This document shows, piece by piece, positions 1-8,231 of a stretch of DNA of 34,031 bases. A program made the translations under genes and the position numbers. This stretch comes from Acetobacter sacchari (GTDB taxonomy: Bacteria; Pseudomonadota; Alphaproteobacteria; Acetobacterales; Acetobacteraceae): contig NZ_JAFVMF010000031.1 in NCBI RefSeq assembly GCF_017377715.1, forward strand, positions 1 through 34,031. The letters run 5' to 3'. Positions within the stretch are counted from its first letter, which is position 1, and every line of letters starts with the position of its first letter. The notes beneath the pieces are model-generated. The model was not told the DNA's origin. It did not search any database and saw only the letters and a program-made list of their open reading frames with translations.

Positions 1-753
1 GGCGCCAATCTCATGCGCAGAAATGCTCACCCGTGATTTTCTAAACAGGCTCTTAGTCATGATGCCAGACGAATCCATTTTCTTTTAGAACACATCGATT
101 TGTTAGCCTGTAGTCCGGCATTATATAGAAATGCGATCGCGGGATCATTATTATAAAACCATCCAGTAAACTATAAAATTTTTCCAATACTCCTTAATTT
201 CGATACAATACAAAATATGAGCCCGCGACATTATCGGTTAAAAAACAAAACCTGGAATTTATGTGAGGATAAATTCCGATAAAATGTAGCGAGAAGACCG
301 TATCATCGAAATAAAATCTATCGTAATGCAAATCGATGCGACGTCGAAGTCATTGAAATTTTCAGGATTTTACTTACAATAGAGAAAATTACTTTTCATA
401 ATACCCATTGAAAATATTGACACATCACATATAACGGTTTCGGTTTTGCGCGAAATCATTACCAACAATCGTCTTGTGATCACACATCTATCGATAGAAT
501 AATCATTACGTCTGGTATTCCGGACGGCGTTACATTTACAGGTTAGCCGAGCATCGTTAACTTTTCGGTCGGAAACGTATCAACGACCAAAAAAAATAAC
601 GTAATTACCTCCAATAGGAGCCCATCTAAAATCCTGCGCCACTCGACAGACAACACATGAGACGCGGCCACTGCTCGGAACGAGCAGACGATTGCAATCT
701 GAAGCAATCGTGGCGGTCGATCACCTTCACCGATGAAGCATATGGATTAGAGG
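1..753. other. AT-rich gene-free stretch at the left edge
   Basis: About 750 bases that are visibly richer in A and T than the rest of the window, with homopolymer A/T runs, up to the stop codon of the Nudix gene. I find no reading frame with a plausible ribosome binding site and no protein-like translation. The stretch lies downstream of the minus-strand operon that ends at 754. It could be the regulatory region of a gene to the left of the window, or decayed foreign DNA; the sequence alone does not decide. Confidence 0.5.
475..498. repeat. Two adjacent perfect palindromes
   Basis: TGTGATCACA (475-484) and TCTATCGATAGA (487-498) are perfect palindromes separated by two bases inside the AT-rich stretch. 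TGTGATCACA resembles fused CRP/FNR-type half sites without the usual spacer. Their closeness suggests regulator binding sites, but no adjacent promoter or gene start can be identified. Function is inference only. Confidence 0.3.
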
Positions 754-1386
754 TTACTCGAAATCCGTCGCAAGTTCGGGATTACGCCGATGCTCAAACA
801 TTCGTGATATCTGCCCCGACGTCACGCGCCCCACCGAAAGATCACTGGGGACGCAGCCCTCAGCAAACCACCCGACCTCAGACGTCTCCAGACTTGCCGT
901 AGCCTCACCGCCGAGCAGATCGCACAGGAAGAACACCTTCGCGCATGAAAACACGCCATTGGGATGTCTTTGTCGCGTGCGATCCCACAATGCGGCAAGT
1001 TTCGTCACACCGACACGATACCCGCTCTCCTCCACAACCTCTTTGATCGCATTCTCGGCGGTGGTGAGGTTTACGTCCGCCCAACCGCCGGGCAGCGTCC
1101 AGCGGTGCTGGTCGGCGACTTCCCGCACCATCAGCAACCGATCGCTCTCGTCAAAGACAGCCGCGCGCACGTCGATCTTCGGCGTCGCATACCCGGTTTC
1201 ACCCTCGAATAGCGTCTCGATACGCTCTGCAAGCGCGCTCGTTCTCGCTGCGAAAATGCGGGCTGAAAGGGCGCGCAATGCCTCGTAACGCTCTCGGTCG
1301 TAAGGATTTTCTGAGAAGGTCAGGCCGGTTTGCGCAATTGCCTGAATTTCGCGCGCCCAGACGAGCCAGTCGGGTTCAACGTCCAT
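754..1386 (-). CDS. Nudix hydrolase with N-terminal extension
   Basis: A 210-residue protein of the Nudix family, which cleaves nucleoside diphosphates linked to another moiety such as ADP-ribose. Residues 1-60 form a helical region like the N-terminal domain seen in some Nudix proteins, and a Nudix fold starts near residue 70. The box reads GGWADVNLTTAENAIKEVVE followed by ESGY, so the catalytic EVVEES core is kept. The usual first Glu is Leu and the usual Arg is Lys, which departs from the G-x5-E-x7-REUxEExGU consensus. The ATG is preceded by AGAGGC at proper spacing. The start lies 33 bases after the ABC transporter stop on the same strand, so the two are probably co-transcribed. The substrate cannot be named from sequence. 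Confidence 0.85.
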   Translation of the reverse strand: MDVEPDWLVWAREIQAIAQTGLTFSENPYDRERYEALRALSARIFAARTSALAERIETLFEGETGYATPKIDVRAAVFDESDRLLMVREVADQHRWTLPGGWADVNLTTAENAIKEVVEESGYRVGVTKLAALWDRTRQRHPNGVFSCAKVFFLCDLLGGEATASLETSEVGWFAEGCVPSDLSVGRVTSGQISRMFEHRRNPELATDFE

Positions 1387-1419
1387 GACAAGCCTCTTTC
1401 GTGCGTGCGACCAAGTATC

Positions 1420-3330
1420 TCAGATCGGCGCGATCTCCATCGCCTGTCGCGAGAGAAATTCACGGTAGGGGCCATCGCGACGCTCCAGTTCGCCAGGCGA
1501 CCCGTCCTCGACGATCCGCCCCTTCTGCATCACAACGATCCGATCGAAATCCTTCAGAGTCGATAAACGGTGCGCCACGGCGATCACCGTGCGTCCCACC
1601 ATCAGGCGCGACAAAGCCATCTGCACGTGATGCTCGCTTTCGCTGTCGAGGGCGCTGGTCGCCTCATCAAGGACAAGGATGGGCGCGTTACGCAGGAAGG
1701 CGCGCGCAATCGCGAGACGCTGTCGCTGCCCCCCCGACAATTTTACGCCCCTGTCTCCGACTTCCGTCGCGAATCCTTCCGGAAGGGCCATAATAAAGTC
1801 GGTGCATCCGGCAGCATCCGCAGCGGCCCGAACTTCATCGTCAGTAGCCTCGGGCTTGCCGTAACGGATGTTGTCGCCGACCGAGCGACGCAACAGCGAC
1901 ACTTCCTGCGGCACCACCGACATGCACGACCGCAGCGCAGTTTCGGTCAGCGCGCCGATATTTTCGTGGTCTATAATCACTGCGCCGCCTTGCACGTAAC
2001 GTTGTCTCTGCAGCAGCGCCAACACAGTGCTCTTGCCCGAGCCCGAGCGTCCGACAAGGCCGACGCGCGAACCCGGCGCAACATGAAGGTGAAAATGCTC
2101 CAGCACGTTCGGGCCGCCAGGATAGGCGAACGTCACGTCATTGAATGTGACCTCGCCCTTTTGCTCCTGACGGAATCCGACCGCATCCACCTGATCGCGC
2201 ATTTCGTGGGTGAGCAGAATGGTGGACAACGTCTCGCCGAGTCGCGCCAGATGCTGGATCATCTCCACAAGCGCCACCGCAAGGTCGCGCGTGCCGTGAA
2301 GGATCATAAATCCGAGCGTTATGACCATCACGACATCACCGACGCTGGCGGCGCCGTTGCGCCACAGCAGAACGACCCACACCAGCAACCCGGCAGTGAG
2401 AATCGCTGTCAGCGCAGCGTGAACGAGTCGCAACCGCTCCAGATAGCGTAGCGAGCGGCCACGGGACGCCATCTCGGTTCGAAGCACGGAGGCAAGTCGT
2501 CGTCGCTCGTAGCCGAGCATCCCGAAGGTGCGAACCAGCGGCAAGTTGCCCACGACGTCCTGCATTTCTCCATCCACGCCTGCCGCGTCAGACGCGTATG
2601 TCGCGTGCAGTTCCCGCCCGGCCTGCGCCATGCGAAACATCAAATATGCAAGGGCGGCGGACAGAACGATGATGACCCCGCCCATCAAAGGGCTGACGGT
2701 CAGCATCAGCGTGATCGACAGCAGCACGTTGAGGCAGGGGGGCAATACGTTCCATGCCAGCAGGCTCTCCAGCGTGAAGCTGGCGTTGCCCGCTGTGGAA
2801 ATCCGCGCGGCAAGCGCCGCGGGCATCCGATCCGAAAAATAGCTCGTAGAATGGCCGGTGAGATAACGAAACAGGTCCCGGCGGACGTCGCCTGTCACGT
2901 CGACGAAGGTCTTCGCCGCAAACCAGCCCGCGACGCGCCAGGACATGTTGTCGGCGGCGATCACCACAGCCAGCCAGGCGACAGCGCGCCAGACAGCCAG
3001 CATATCGCCATGCTGACTGGCGTTCATGGTGTCGACCAGATGGCGGATTGCGTAGGAAGAGAACACCGCGCAGGCGACGGCGATCGTCACGAATCCGAAC
3101 ACCATCGCGTGGGACGCCGCGTGGCGGCGCGCATAGCACGCAATGAAACGGCCCGGTCGGCCCGCGTATTTCGGCAGTTGTTCGTCGGAAACCGTAATCC
3201 CGTCGTCGCGCTTCAAGCGTGACCGTCCATGCGCTCGCACCTCTCCAGTCAACTTTCTGCCCTTGTAAACGTTCGTGACAGAGGACGAAAGCGCAGGGTT
3301 CGCTTTCTCTCTCGATAACCGGTTCGCCAT
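1420..3330 (-). CDS. ABC transporter, fused permease and ATPase (exporter type)
   Basis: A 636-residue half-transporter of the ABC exporter class: a six-helix membrane domain (about residues 75-360) followed by an ATPase domain (about 392-630). Visible motifs are Walker A GRSGSGKST (427-435), signature LSGGQ (531-535), Walker B ILVLDE (551-556) and the switch His in AVAHRLST (587). It should act as a homodimer in the inner membrane, exporting a lipid, glycan precursor or drug; the substrate is unknown. The hydrophilic N-terminus of about 70 residues is long for the family, so the true start may lie downstream of 3330; no better start with a clear ribosome binding site was found. It is divergent from a glycosyltransferase gene, which hints at an envelope glycan role, and is followed by the Nudix gene. 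Confidence 0.9.
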   Translation of the reverse strand: MANRLSREKANPALSSSVTNVYKGRKLTGEVRAHGRSRLKRDDGITVSDEQLPKYAGRPGRFIACYARRHAASHAMVFGFVTIAVACAVFSSYAIRHLVDTMNASQHGDMLAVWRAVAWLAVVIAADNMSWRVAGWFAAKTFVDVTGDVRRDLFRYLTGHSTSYFSDRMPAALAARISTAGNASFTLESLLAWNVLPPCLNVLLSITLMLTVSPLMGGVIIVLSAALAYLMFRMAQAGRELHATYASDAAGVDGEMQDVVGNLPLVRTFGMLGYERRRLASVLRTEMASRGRSLRYLERLRLVHAALTAILTAGLLVWVVLLWRNGAASVGDVVMVITLGFMILHGTRDLAVALVEMIQHLARLGETLSTILLTHEMRDQVDAVGFRQEQKGEVTFNDVTFAYPGGPNVLEHFHLHVAPGSRVGLVGRSGSGKSTVLALLQRQRYVQGGAVIIDHENIGALTETALRSCMSVVPQEVSLLRRSVGDNIRYGKPEATDDEVRAAADAAGCTDFIMALPEGFATEVGDRGVKLSGGQRQRLAIARAFLRNAPILVLDEATSALDSESEHHVQMALSRLMVGRTVIAVAHRLSTLKDFDRIVVMQKGRIVEDGSPGELERRDGPYREFLSRQAMEIAPI

Positions 3331-3415
3331 AACCCGCTTGTCTGCGGAGGCCTACGCCGATAGGCGTTGTCGGCAGTCGCAATATTCAATCACAACCGAT
3401 GGAGTCCTCCGGTCA

Positions 3416-4438
3416 ATGCGTATCGCCCAGATCGCGCCTCTCCATGAAGCCGTGCCCCCCAAGCTGTATGGGGGCACAGAACGCGTGGTTTCCTTCCTCA
3501 CCGACGAACTGGTCGCCATGGGGCATGACGTCACCCTGTTCGCAAGCGGCGACAGCGTGACGAAGGCGAATCTGGACGCTGTGTGGCCCCGGGCCTTGCG
3601 TCTCGACCCGGCGATTCGCGATCCTATCGCTCCACATATGTTGCTGATGGAACGGGTCGCGCGTCTGGCGGATCAGTTCGATGTCCTCCATTTTCACATG
3701 GACTACTGGCCCTTCACATATTTCAGCCGCCAGAAGACGCCGTTCGTCACGACGATGCACGGGCGGCTGGATCTGATGGAACTGCAACCAGTGTTCGACG
3801 CGTTCCCGGACGTACCGATCGTCTCAATCTCCAACAACCAGCGCCAGCCATTGCCGCAGGCCAATTATGTTGGAACCGTGCTGCATGGGCTGCCCGAGAA
3901 GCTGCTGACGCCCCAGCCGGGACCACGCGACTACCTCGCATTCCTCGGGCGTATCTGTCCGGAAAAGGGCGTCGACAAAGCGATCCGCATCGCACGCGCA
4001 GTCGGGCTGCCGCTGAAAATCGCTGCGAAGATCGACCGGGTGGACGCGGAATACTTCGAGAAGGAAATCGTCCCGATGCTGGGCGAGGGCGTCGAGTTGA
4101 TTGGAGAGATCAACGACGCGCAGAAGCCGGCTTTCCTGTCCGGAGCCAAGGCCCTTCTCATGCCGATCGACTGGCCGGAGCCGTTCGGGTTGGTCATGAT
4201 CGAGGCGATGGCGTGTGGGACGCCGGTTGTCGCGTTGCGCCGCGGGTCGGTGCCGGAGGTTCTGGAAGACGGCCTTACCGGTCTGATCGTCGATAGCGAA
4301 GCCGAATCCATCGCCGCATTCCCGCGCCTCGCCGAAACGAATGCCGAGCAGATTCGCAAACGCTTCGACGAGCGTTTCACTGCACGCCGCATGGCGGAAG
4401 ACTACCTGAAGATATACGCCCGTCTCGGCGAGCAATAA
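3416..4438 (+). CDS. Glycosyltransferase family 4
   Basis: A 340-residue GT-B glycosyltransferase of the group 1 / GT4 type, which moves a sugar from a nucleotide-sugar donor to an acceptor in the cytoplasm. The N-terminus has the glycine loop KLYGGTERVV (16-25). The C-terminal half has the donor-site E-x7-E motif EPFGLVMIE (Glu255 and Glu263) followed by AMACGTPVVA. The start at 3416 (MRIAQIAPLHE) is chosen because family members begin at this first beta strand and GGAG lies upstream; the frame is open to 3275 but that extension is not protein-like and runs into the divergent ABC gene. No glycan cluster surrounds it. A role in envelope polysaccharide or glycolipid synthesis is inference. Confidence 0.9.
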   Translation: MRIAQIAPLHEAVPPKLYGGTERVVSFLTDELVAMGHDVTLFASGDSVTKANLDAVWPRALRLDPAIRDPIAPHMLLMERVARLADQFDVLHFHMDYWPFTYFSRQKTPFVTTMHGRLDLMELQPVFDAFPDVPIVSISNNQRQPLPQANYVGTVLHGLPEKLLTPQPGPRDYLAFLGRICPEKGVDKAIRIARAVGLPLKIAAKIDRVDAEYFEKEIVPMLGEGVELIGEINDAQKPAFLSGAKALLMPIDWPEPFGLVMIEAMACGTPVVALRRGSVPEVLEDGLTGLIVDSEAESIAAFPRLAETNAEQIRKRFDERFTARRMAEDYLKIYARLGEQ

Positions 4439-4610
4439 GCGCCACTTTGACGCGGCGAAACATCTGCGCCGCGTCGAATCTGTGTGATATGAACAGACTG
4501 TCACAGGCGCCTGTTTAGCCAAGGGCAGCTTGGCGTCAGGCATCATAGCGTCGCGCAGGGTGAGGCGAGAGTTGTCGGTTCCGAAGCTCCCCGTGAAAAT
4601 TCGCCCCGGG

Positions 4611-5561
4611 ATGACCCGCCTGGGGCGTCGATCGTCCGAGGATCGACACCTTGACGGTCGTCTGTTTGCGGCTGCGCTTCTGATTCATCTGGCGCTTGTT
4701 CTGGCATGGATCGCCATGCACAGGACTCCTGAAGAAAAACCTGTCCCGTTCGCTCTCGCGGATGTTCAGGTTCTGTTCGACCACGGTCAGGCGTCGATTG
4801 ATCCGATCCCTGCGCCGCCACCTCTGCCGGACGCCGCGCCGCCTGTTCAGGCGCCCGCGCCCGTCGCCGATGAACTTATTCCCTGGCCGGGCTCTGGCGA
4901 ACCTCTCCTGCCGATAGTGCCACCGCGTCCAACAGGTTCGAAGGATCCGAGTCTGTCCGGCGCCAATCATCTGGCGACCGTGCATGTTGGCGACGGTCAG
5001 GACTCAGCGAGCATCCTGACCCATAAAGTTCCACATGAAAAGGACGCGCCTGCAAAAGACGCAGACGTCGCGAGCCCGAACGGGACGACAGGCAAGCGTC
5101 TCAGTGAGGCCAAGACCTCGGCCGGGCAGGGCGGTTCCAGTTTCAGTGATGGAGGCGCGTCGTGCGCGACTCCTGCGAAGATTTATCCGCCTCTCGCCCG
5201 CCAGCGTGGCGAGGAAGGCATTGTGTACGCGGGCTTTTCGCTTGCAGCCAATGGCTCCGTGCGGAACGTCCGTATCCTGCGCGGCAGCGGACATCCGATC
5301 TTGAACGATTCGACGCTCAGTTTTCTACGCGGACTGCGGTGCTCGCGCCCACCGTCTACGCCGTTCAACGTCGTTATCATGGTGACCTTTAATCTGATTA
5401 CACCCTCGGGATCGACGATGTCCTTCAAACCGGTGGCTCACCAGGCGCCAGCGGCGCCCTCAGACGCTGGCACACGAGAGAATGCTGACGCCTCGGCAGA
5501 TTCGGACGCGGCGGAAAACGCCGATTCCACTGCAGGCATCGACCAGAGCGGGGGCAGATAA
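4611..5561 (+). CDS. TonB family protein (energy transducer-like)
   Basis: A TonB-like protein that would couple inner-membrane energy to outer-membrane receptors. From the ATG at 4611 it has a basic cytoplasmic tip, one membrane helix (about residues 17-36), a proline-rich periplasmic linker (PAPPPLPDAAPP region) and a C-terminal TonB domain starting at KIYPPLARQRGEEG and including GSVRNVRILRGSG. A roughly 47-residue Ala/Asp/Ser-rich tail follows that domain, which is unusual because TonB domains normally end the protein. Other in-frame starts are GTG 4593 and TTG 4530; none has a strong ribosome binding site, so the start is uncertain. No exbB, exbD or receptor gene is in view. Confidence 0.8.
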   Translation: MTRLGRRSSEDRHLDGRLFAAALLIHLALVLAWIAMHRTPEEKPVPFALADVQVLFDHGQASIDPIPAPPPLPDAAPPVQAPAPVADELIPWPGSGEPLLPIVPPRPTGSKDPSLSGANHLATVHVGDGQDSASILTHKVPHEKDAPAKDADVASPNGTTGKRLSEAKTSAGQGGSSFSDGGASCATPAKIYPPLARQRGEEGIVYAGFSLAANGSVRNVRILRGSGHPILNDSTLSFLRGLRCSRPPSTPFNVVIMVTFNLITPSGSTMSFKPVAHQAPAAPSDAGTRENADASADSDAAENADSTAGIDQSGGR

Positions 5562-5715
5562 CGCGCGTTAGGCGAAAAGCAGGGACGCAAACCGAAACCT
5601 TGCACAGCGTGCGTGCTCCATGGTTCTGCAAGCGTGGAACTCATGGTCTGCAGGTTATCGTCCTTGCCTCCGGACGAGACCTTCAGCAGAAATTCTCGCC
5701 GGAGAAAGTGAAGTC

Positions 5716-6216
5716 GTGAAGCGCATAATGCCCCGTTCTCTACTGTCGCTGCTCCACGCGCCGCGCAAGCTGGAAAAAGCGATGGAACGCTCTCCAGAGG
5801 CAGGCGCTGTCGTTCGCTTCAACGACTGGCTGGCCGTTCGGATGACAGTCATTTTCGGCAGTATCTGGTGCGTTTACGCGTTTACTGTGTTCTCGCTCAT
5901 CCCGATGGTGGCTCCCGGGTGCCAGAACACGCTCCTTTATATCAGCAATGCGATTCAGCTCATCGCGTTGCCCGCTCTGGCTGTCGGGAGCGCTATCCTC
6001 GCGCGAAGCAGCGAAGCGCGCGCCGACGCCGATCACGCGGCTCTCGTCGAAATTCTCGACGACGTACGTCAGGAACTGACGGAACTGCGGTCCCTGACCA
6101 GCGGCATCGCCGCAAACCAGGCGCAGGACGCAACAGGAGGCACGACCATGAACGTGTCAGCCGACACGTTCATCGCGGTCGATAACATCGCGCCCGACGC
6201 GCCGGGCCAGCGATGA
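5716..6216 (+). CDS. Small two-helix membrane protein of unknown function
   Basis: I do not recognise a named family with certainty. From the GTG at 5716 the protein has 166 residues. It has a basic N-terminus, two predicted membrane helices (around VIFGSIWCVYAFTVFSLIPM and ISNAIQLIALPALAVGSAIL), then a charged helical region (HAALVEILDDVRQEL) suited to a coiled coil, and a polar C-terminal tail. The layout recalls small 'low-affinity iron permease'-like proteins, but that is only a resemblance. GTG 5716 is chosen because GGAGAAAG lies about nine bases upstream; the frame is also open to an ATG at 5620 without a ribosome binding site. It converges with yjbQ, leaving a 22-base gap. Confidence 0.7.
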   Translation: MKRIMPRSLLSLLHAPRKLEKAMERSPEAGAVVRFNDWLAVRMTVIFGSIWCVYAFTVFSLIPMVAPGCQNTLLYISNAIQLIALPALAVGSAILARSSEARADADHAALVEILDDVRQELTELRSLTSGIAANQAQDATGGTTMNVSADTFIAVDNIAPDAPGQR

Positions 6217-6238
6217 CGGGACGGCCGAACACCGGGCG

Positions 6239-6661
6239 TCACGCTTCTCCGAGAAGATGCAGCACGATTTCCCGTCTGTGCGGCGAGGCCCTGTGTTCGA
6301 AAAGGTAGAGGCCCTGCCACGTCCCAAGAACGGGACGTCCCTCGGCCACGGGGATACTCATCGACGTATCGGTCAACATGGTCCGCAAATGTGCGGGCAT
6401 ATCGTCAGGCCCTTCGTCGTCATGAACGTAACGCCCGTGTTCTTCCGGAACGAGCCGCTCAAAAAACCGTCCGATATCATGGCGCACCGTCGGATCGGCG
6501 TTCTCCTGAACTGTCAGAGAGCAGGACGTGTGCCGACACCACAACGTCAGCAGCCCCACATCCACGCCGCTTTGTCCTACCCAGTCGACGATCGGCCGGG
6601 TGATGGGCGTCAGTCCTTTGCCACGTGTATCGACAGTCAGCCGATAAAGATGCTGACGCAT
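6239..6661 (-). CDS. yjbQ: YjbQ family protein (UPF0047)
   Basis: A 140-residue protein of the UPF0047/YjbQ family, which forms compact trimers and has been given a weak thiamine-phosphate synthase activity in E. coli; its physiological role is unsettled. Family hallmarks are all present: CRHTSCSLTVQENADP near the first third, HDDEGPDDMPAHLR in the middle and LGTWQGLYLFEHR near the end. The start at 6661 (MRQHLYRLTVDT) is preceded by a strong AGGAGG eight bases away, better than the in-frame TTG two codons upstream. It is divergent from the porin gene with only 47 bases between the starts, so the two promoters must be crowded or overlap. Confidence 0.92.
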   Translation of the reverse strand: MRQHLYRLTVDTRGKGLTPITRPIVDWVGQSGVDVGLLTLWCRHTSCSLTVQENADPTVRHDIGRFFERLVPEEHGRYVHDDEGPDDMPAHLRTMLTDTSMSIPVAEGRPVLGTWQGLYLFEHRASPHRREIVLHLLGEA

Positions 6662-6708
6662 GAACAACTCCTCCTACCTTTAATGGCGCATCGGAAAATG
6701 GTGGCGCC

Positions 6709-8115
6709 ATGACGGCTTACGGTCGCACCCCATACCCGCAATCTCACGAACTGCATGCGGAATCTACACGCAGCAGTCTGCTCGAACCGCCATCATCTCC
6801 GCATATCTCGCGGTTTCTGGATAACCTTATCCTGATTGGGCGGGCGCTGTTCGGGGTGACGGCTCTGCTGTCCACAACGCACCACTCGGCCAAGGCGGCC
6901 GCAGGCGACGATCTTCACGGGTGGTCAGGGATCAAAGATCGTTGGCGGCAGGCTGGCGTCAACATAGATATCGGCGACAGCGAAGAGTTTTGGACCAACC
7001 CTGTTGGCGGCTCCCGTTCCTCGACCAATTATATCGGGGCGACGGTCGTCGACGTCACGCTCGATCTGGCGCGCCTGTATCATGGCGGGACGGACAGGGA
7101 AGGGCAGTGGGGCGAACTGGAAGTCAGCGGCGTCGATATTCGCGGACGTCCCTTCAGCAACGTCCCGCTTTACGCCTTCAATCAGACCTCCACGAGCGAG
7201 GCCGATCCCAACCTGCGTCTCTATGAACTTGCTTACTCGTATCATCCCCCTGGCGATGCGATCGAGCTTCGCATAGGCAAACTGGACCTCAGTCGCGACT
7301 TCATGGTCAGCGAAACGGCTCAGGACCTGCTCAACGGGTCTTTCGGCTGGCCGATGATGCCCAGCAACAATCTCTACGATCAGGGGCCAGCCTCACCCCT
7401 CGCAACGCCAGCGCTCAGGCTGCGATATGACGTATCCGATGACTGGACCCTGCTCATCGCTGTCGGCGACGACAATCCGACAGGCGCACGGACATTCAAC
7501 AACCCGAACGACCCCTGGAACCAGAATCAGGATCCCTCGGGCACACGCTTCAACTTTGGCACTGGCACATTGGCGATGGCCGAGGCGCAACACAGCGTCA
7601 GCATCGGGAAACTACTGGGTTCCTACAAGGCTGGCGTGATTGTGGACAGCGGGACATTTCCACTTCAGGCCTACGCGAGCACACAACGCCGAGGCAATTG
7701 GCTGATTTATGCAATCGTTGACCAAACCCTGTTGCGCGATCCTGTCGTCGGACGGTTGCATGGTTTTGTTCGTTGGCAATATACGGGACTTGCTGATCGT
7801 AACGAGATCGTCTCCGCGCTGGACGCTGGGCTGTCGCTACATCGACCGTTCGGTCGGCGACACGACCTCGTGGCGCTTGGGTTGGGTTACGCTGCGCCCA
7901 GCCGTTTCCTGACCACGACCGAACCCTCAGGGCGAACAGAAGCGCGGCAGAACGAGTACCATCTTGAATTGACCTACCGCGCGCAGCTCTCGTCCTGGCT
8001 GTCTTTGCAGCCGGATTTGCAAGGACTGATCGCTCCAAGCGGTGGTGTTTACGTTTCGGGACGCCGCGTGAAGGACGCACTCATTCTTGGCCTGCACGCG
8101 GGGCTAAGCCTCTAG
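6709..8115 (+). CDS. OprB family carbohydrate porin
   Basis: A 468-residue outer-membrane beta-barrel protein of the OprB family, which lets sugars diffuse through the outer membrane. The hydrophobic core of a signal peptide (about residues 38-55, ending near HHSAKAAAGDD) is unusually far from the start, giving a roughly 37-residue polar leader; a later non-ATG start is possible, but no good one is visible. OprB hallmarks include the early GWSGIKDRWRQAGVNIDIGD block, the GKLDLSRDFM strand and the final GLHAGLSL strand ending close to the aromatic/hydrophobic C-terminus of barrels. Sugar porins of this type are common in acetic acid bacteria, which oxidise sugars in the periplasm. It stands as a single gene. 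Confidence 0.88.
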   Translation: MTAYGRTPYPQSHELHAESTRSSLLEPPSSPHISRFLDNLILIGRALFGVTALLSTTHHSAKAAAGDDLHGWSGIKDRWRQAGVNIDIGDSEEFWTNPVGGSRSSTNYIGATVVDVTLDLARLYHGGTDREGQWGELEVSGVDIRGRPFSNVPLYAFNQTSTSEADPNLRLYELAYSYHPPGDAIELRIGKLDLSRDFMVSETAQDLLNGSFGWPMMPSNNLYDQGPASPLATPALRLRYDVSDDWTLLIAVGDDNPTGARTFNNPNDPWNQNQDPSGTRFNFGTGTLAMAEAQHSVSIGKLLGSYKAGVIVDSGTFPLQAYASTQRRGNWLIYAIVDQTLLRDPVVGRLHGFVRWQYTGLADRNEIVSALDAGLSLHRPFGRRHDLVALGLGYAAPSRFLTTTEPSGRTEARQNEYHLELTYRAQLSSWLSLQPDLQGLIAPSGGVYVSGRRVKDALILGLHAGLSL

Positions 8116-8127
8116 GGCAGGGCTTGC

Positions 8128-8146
8128 TCAGGCAGGGCATGCCTGA
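8128..8146. terminator. Hairpin between convergent porin and ClC genes
   Basis: TCAGGCA, a five-base loop, then TGCCTGA form a perfect seven-pair stem 13 bases after the porin stop. No T-run follows on either strand, so it is at best a weak or Rho-assisted terminator shared by the two convergent genes. Confidence 0.25.
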
Positions 8147-8231
8147 ACGGGCAGCAATGCTTCTTAAAACAATAAGATGGAAAGATTTCTCGCAGCTACG
8201 ATGTTGCAGGCCATTCTCTGACGAATGCCGC

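Noticed and set aside
1570..2451. 293-codon plus-strand frame
   Set aside because: It lies opposite the ATPase domain of the ABC transporter.
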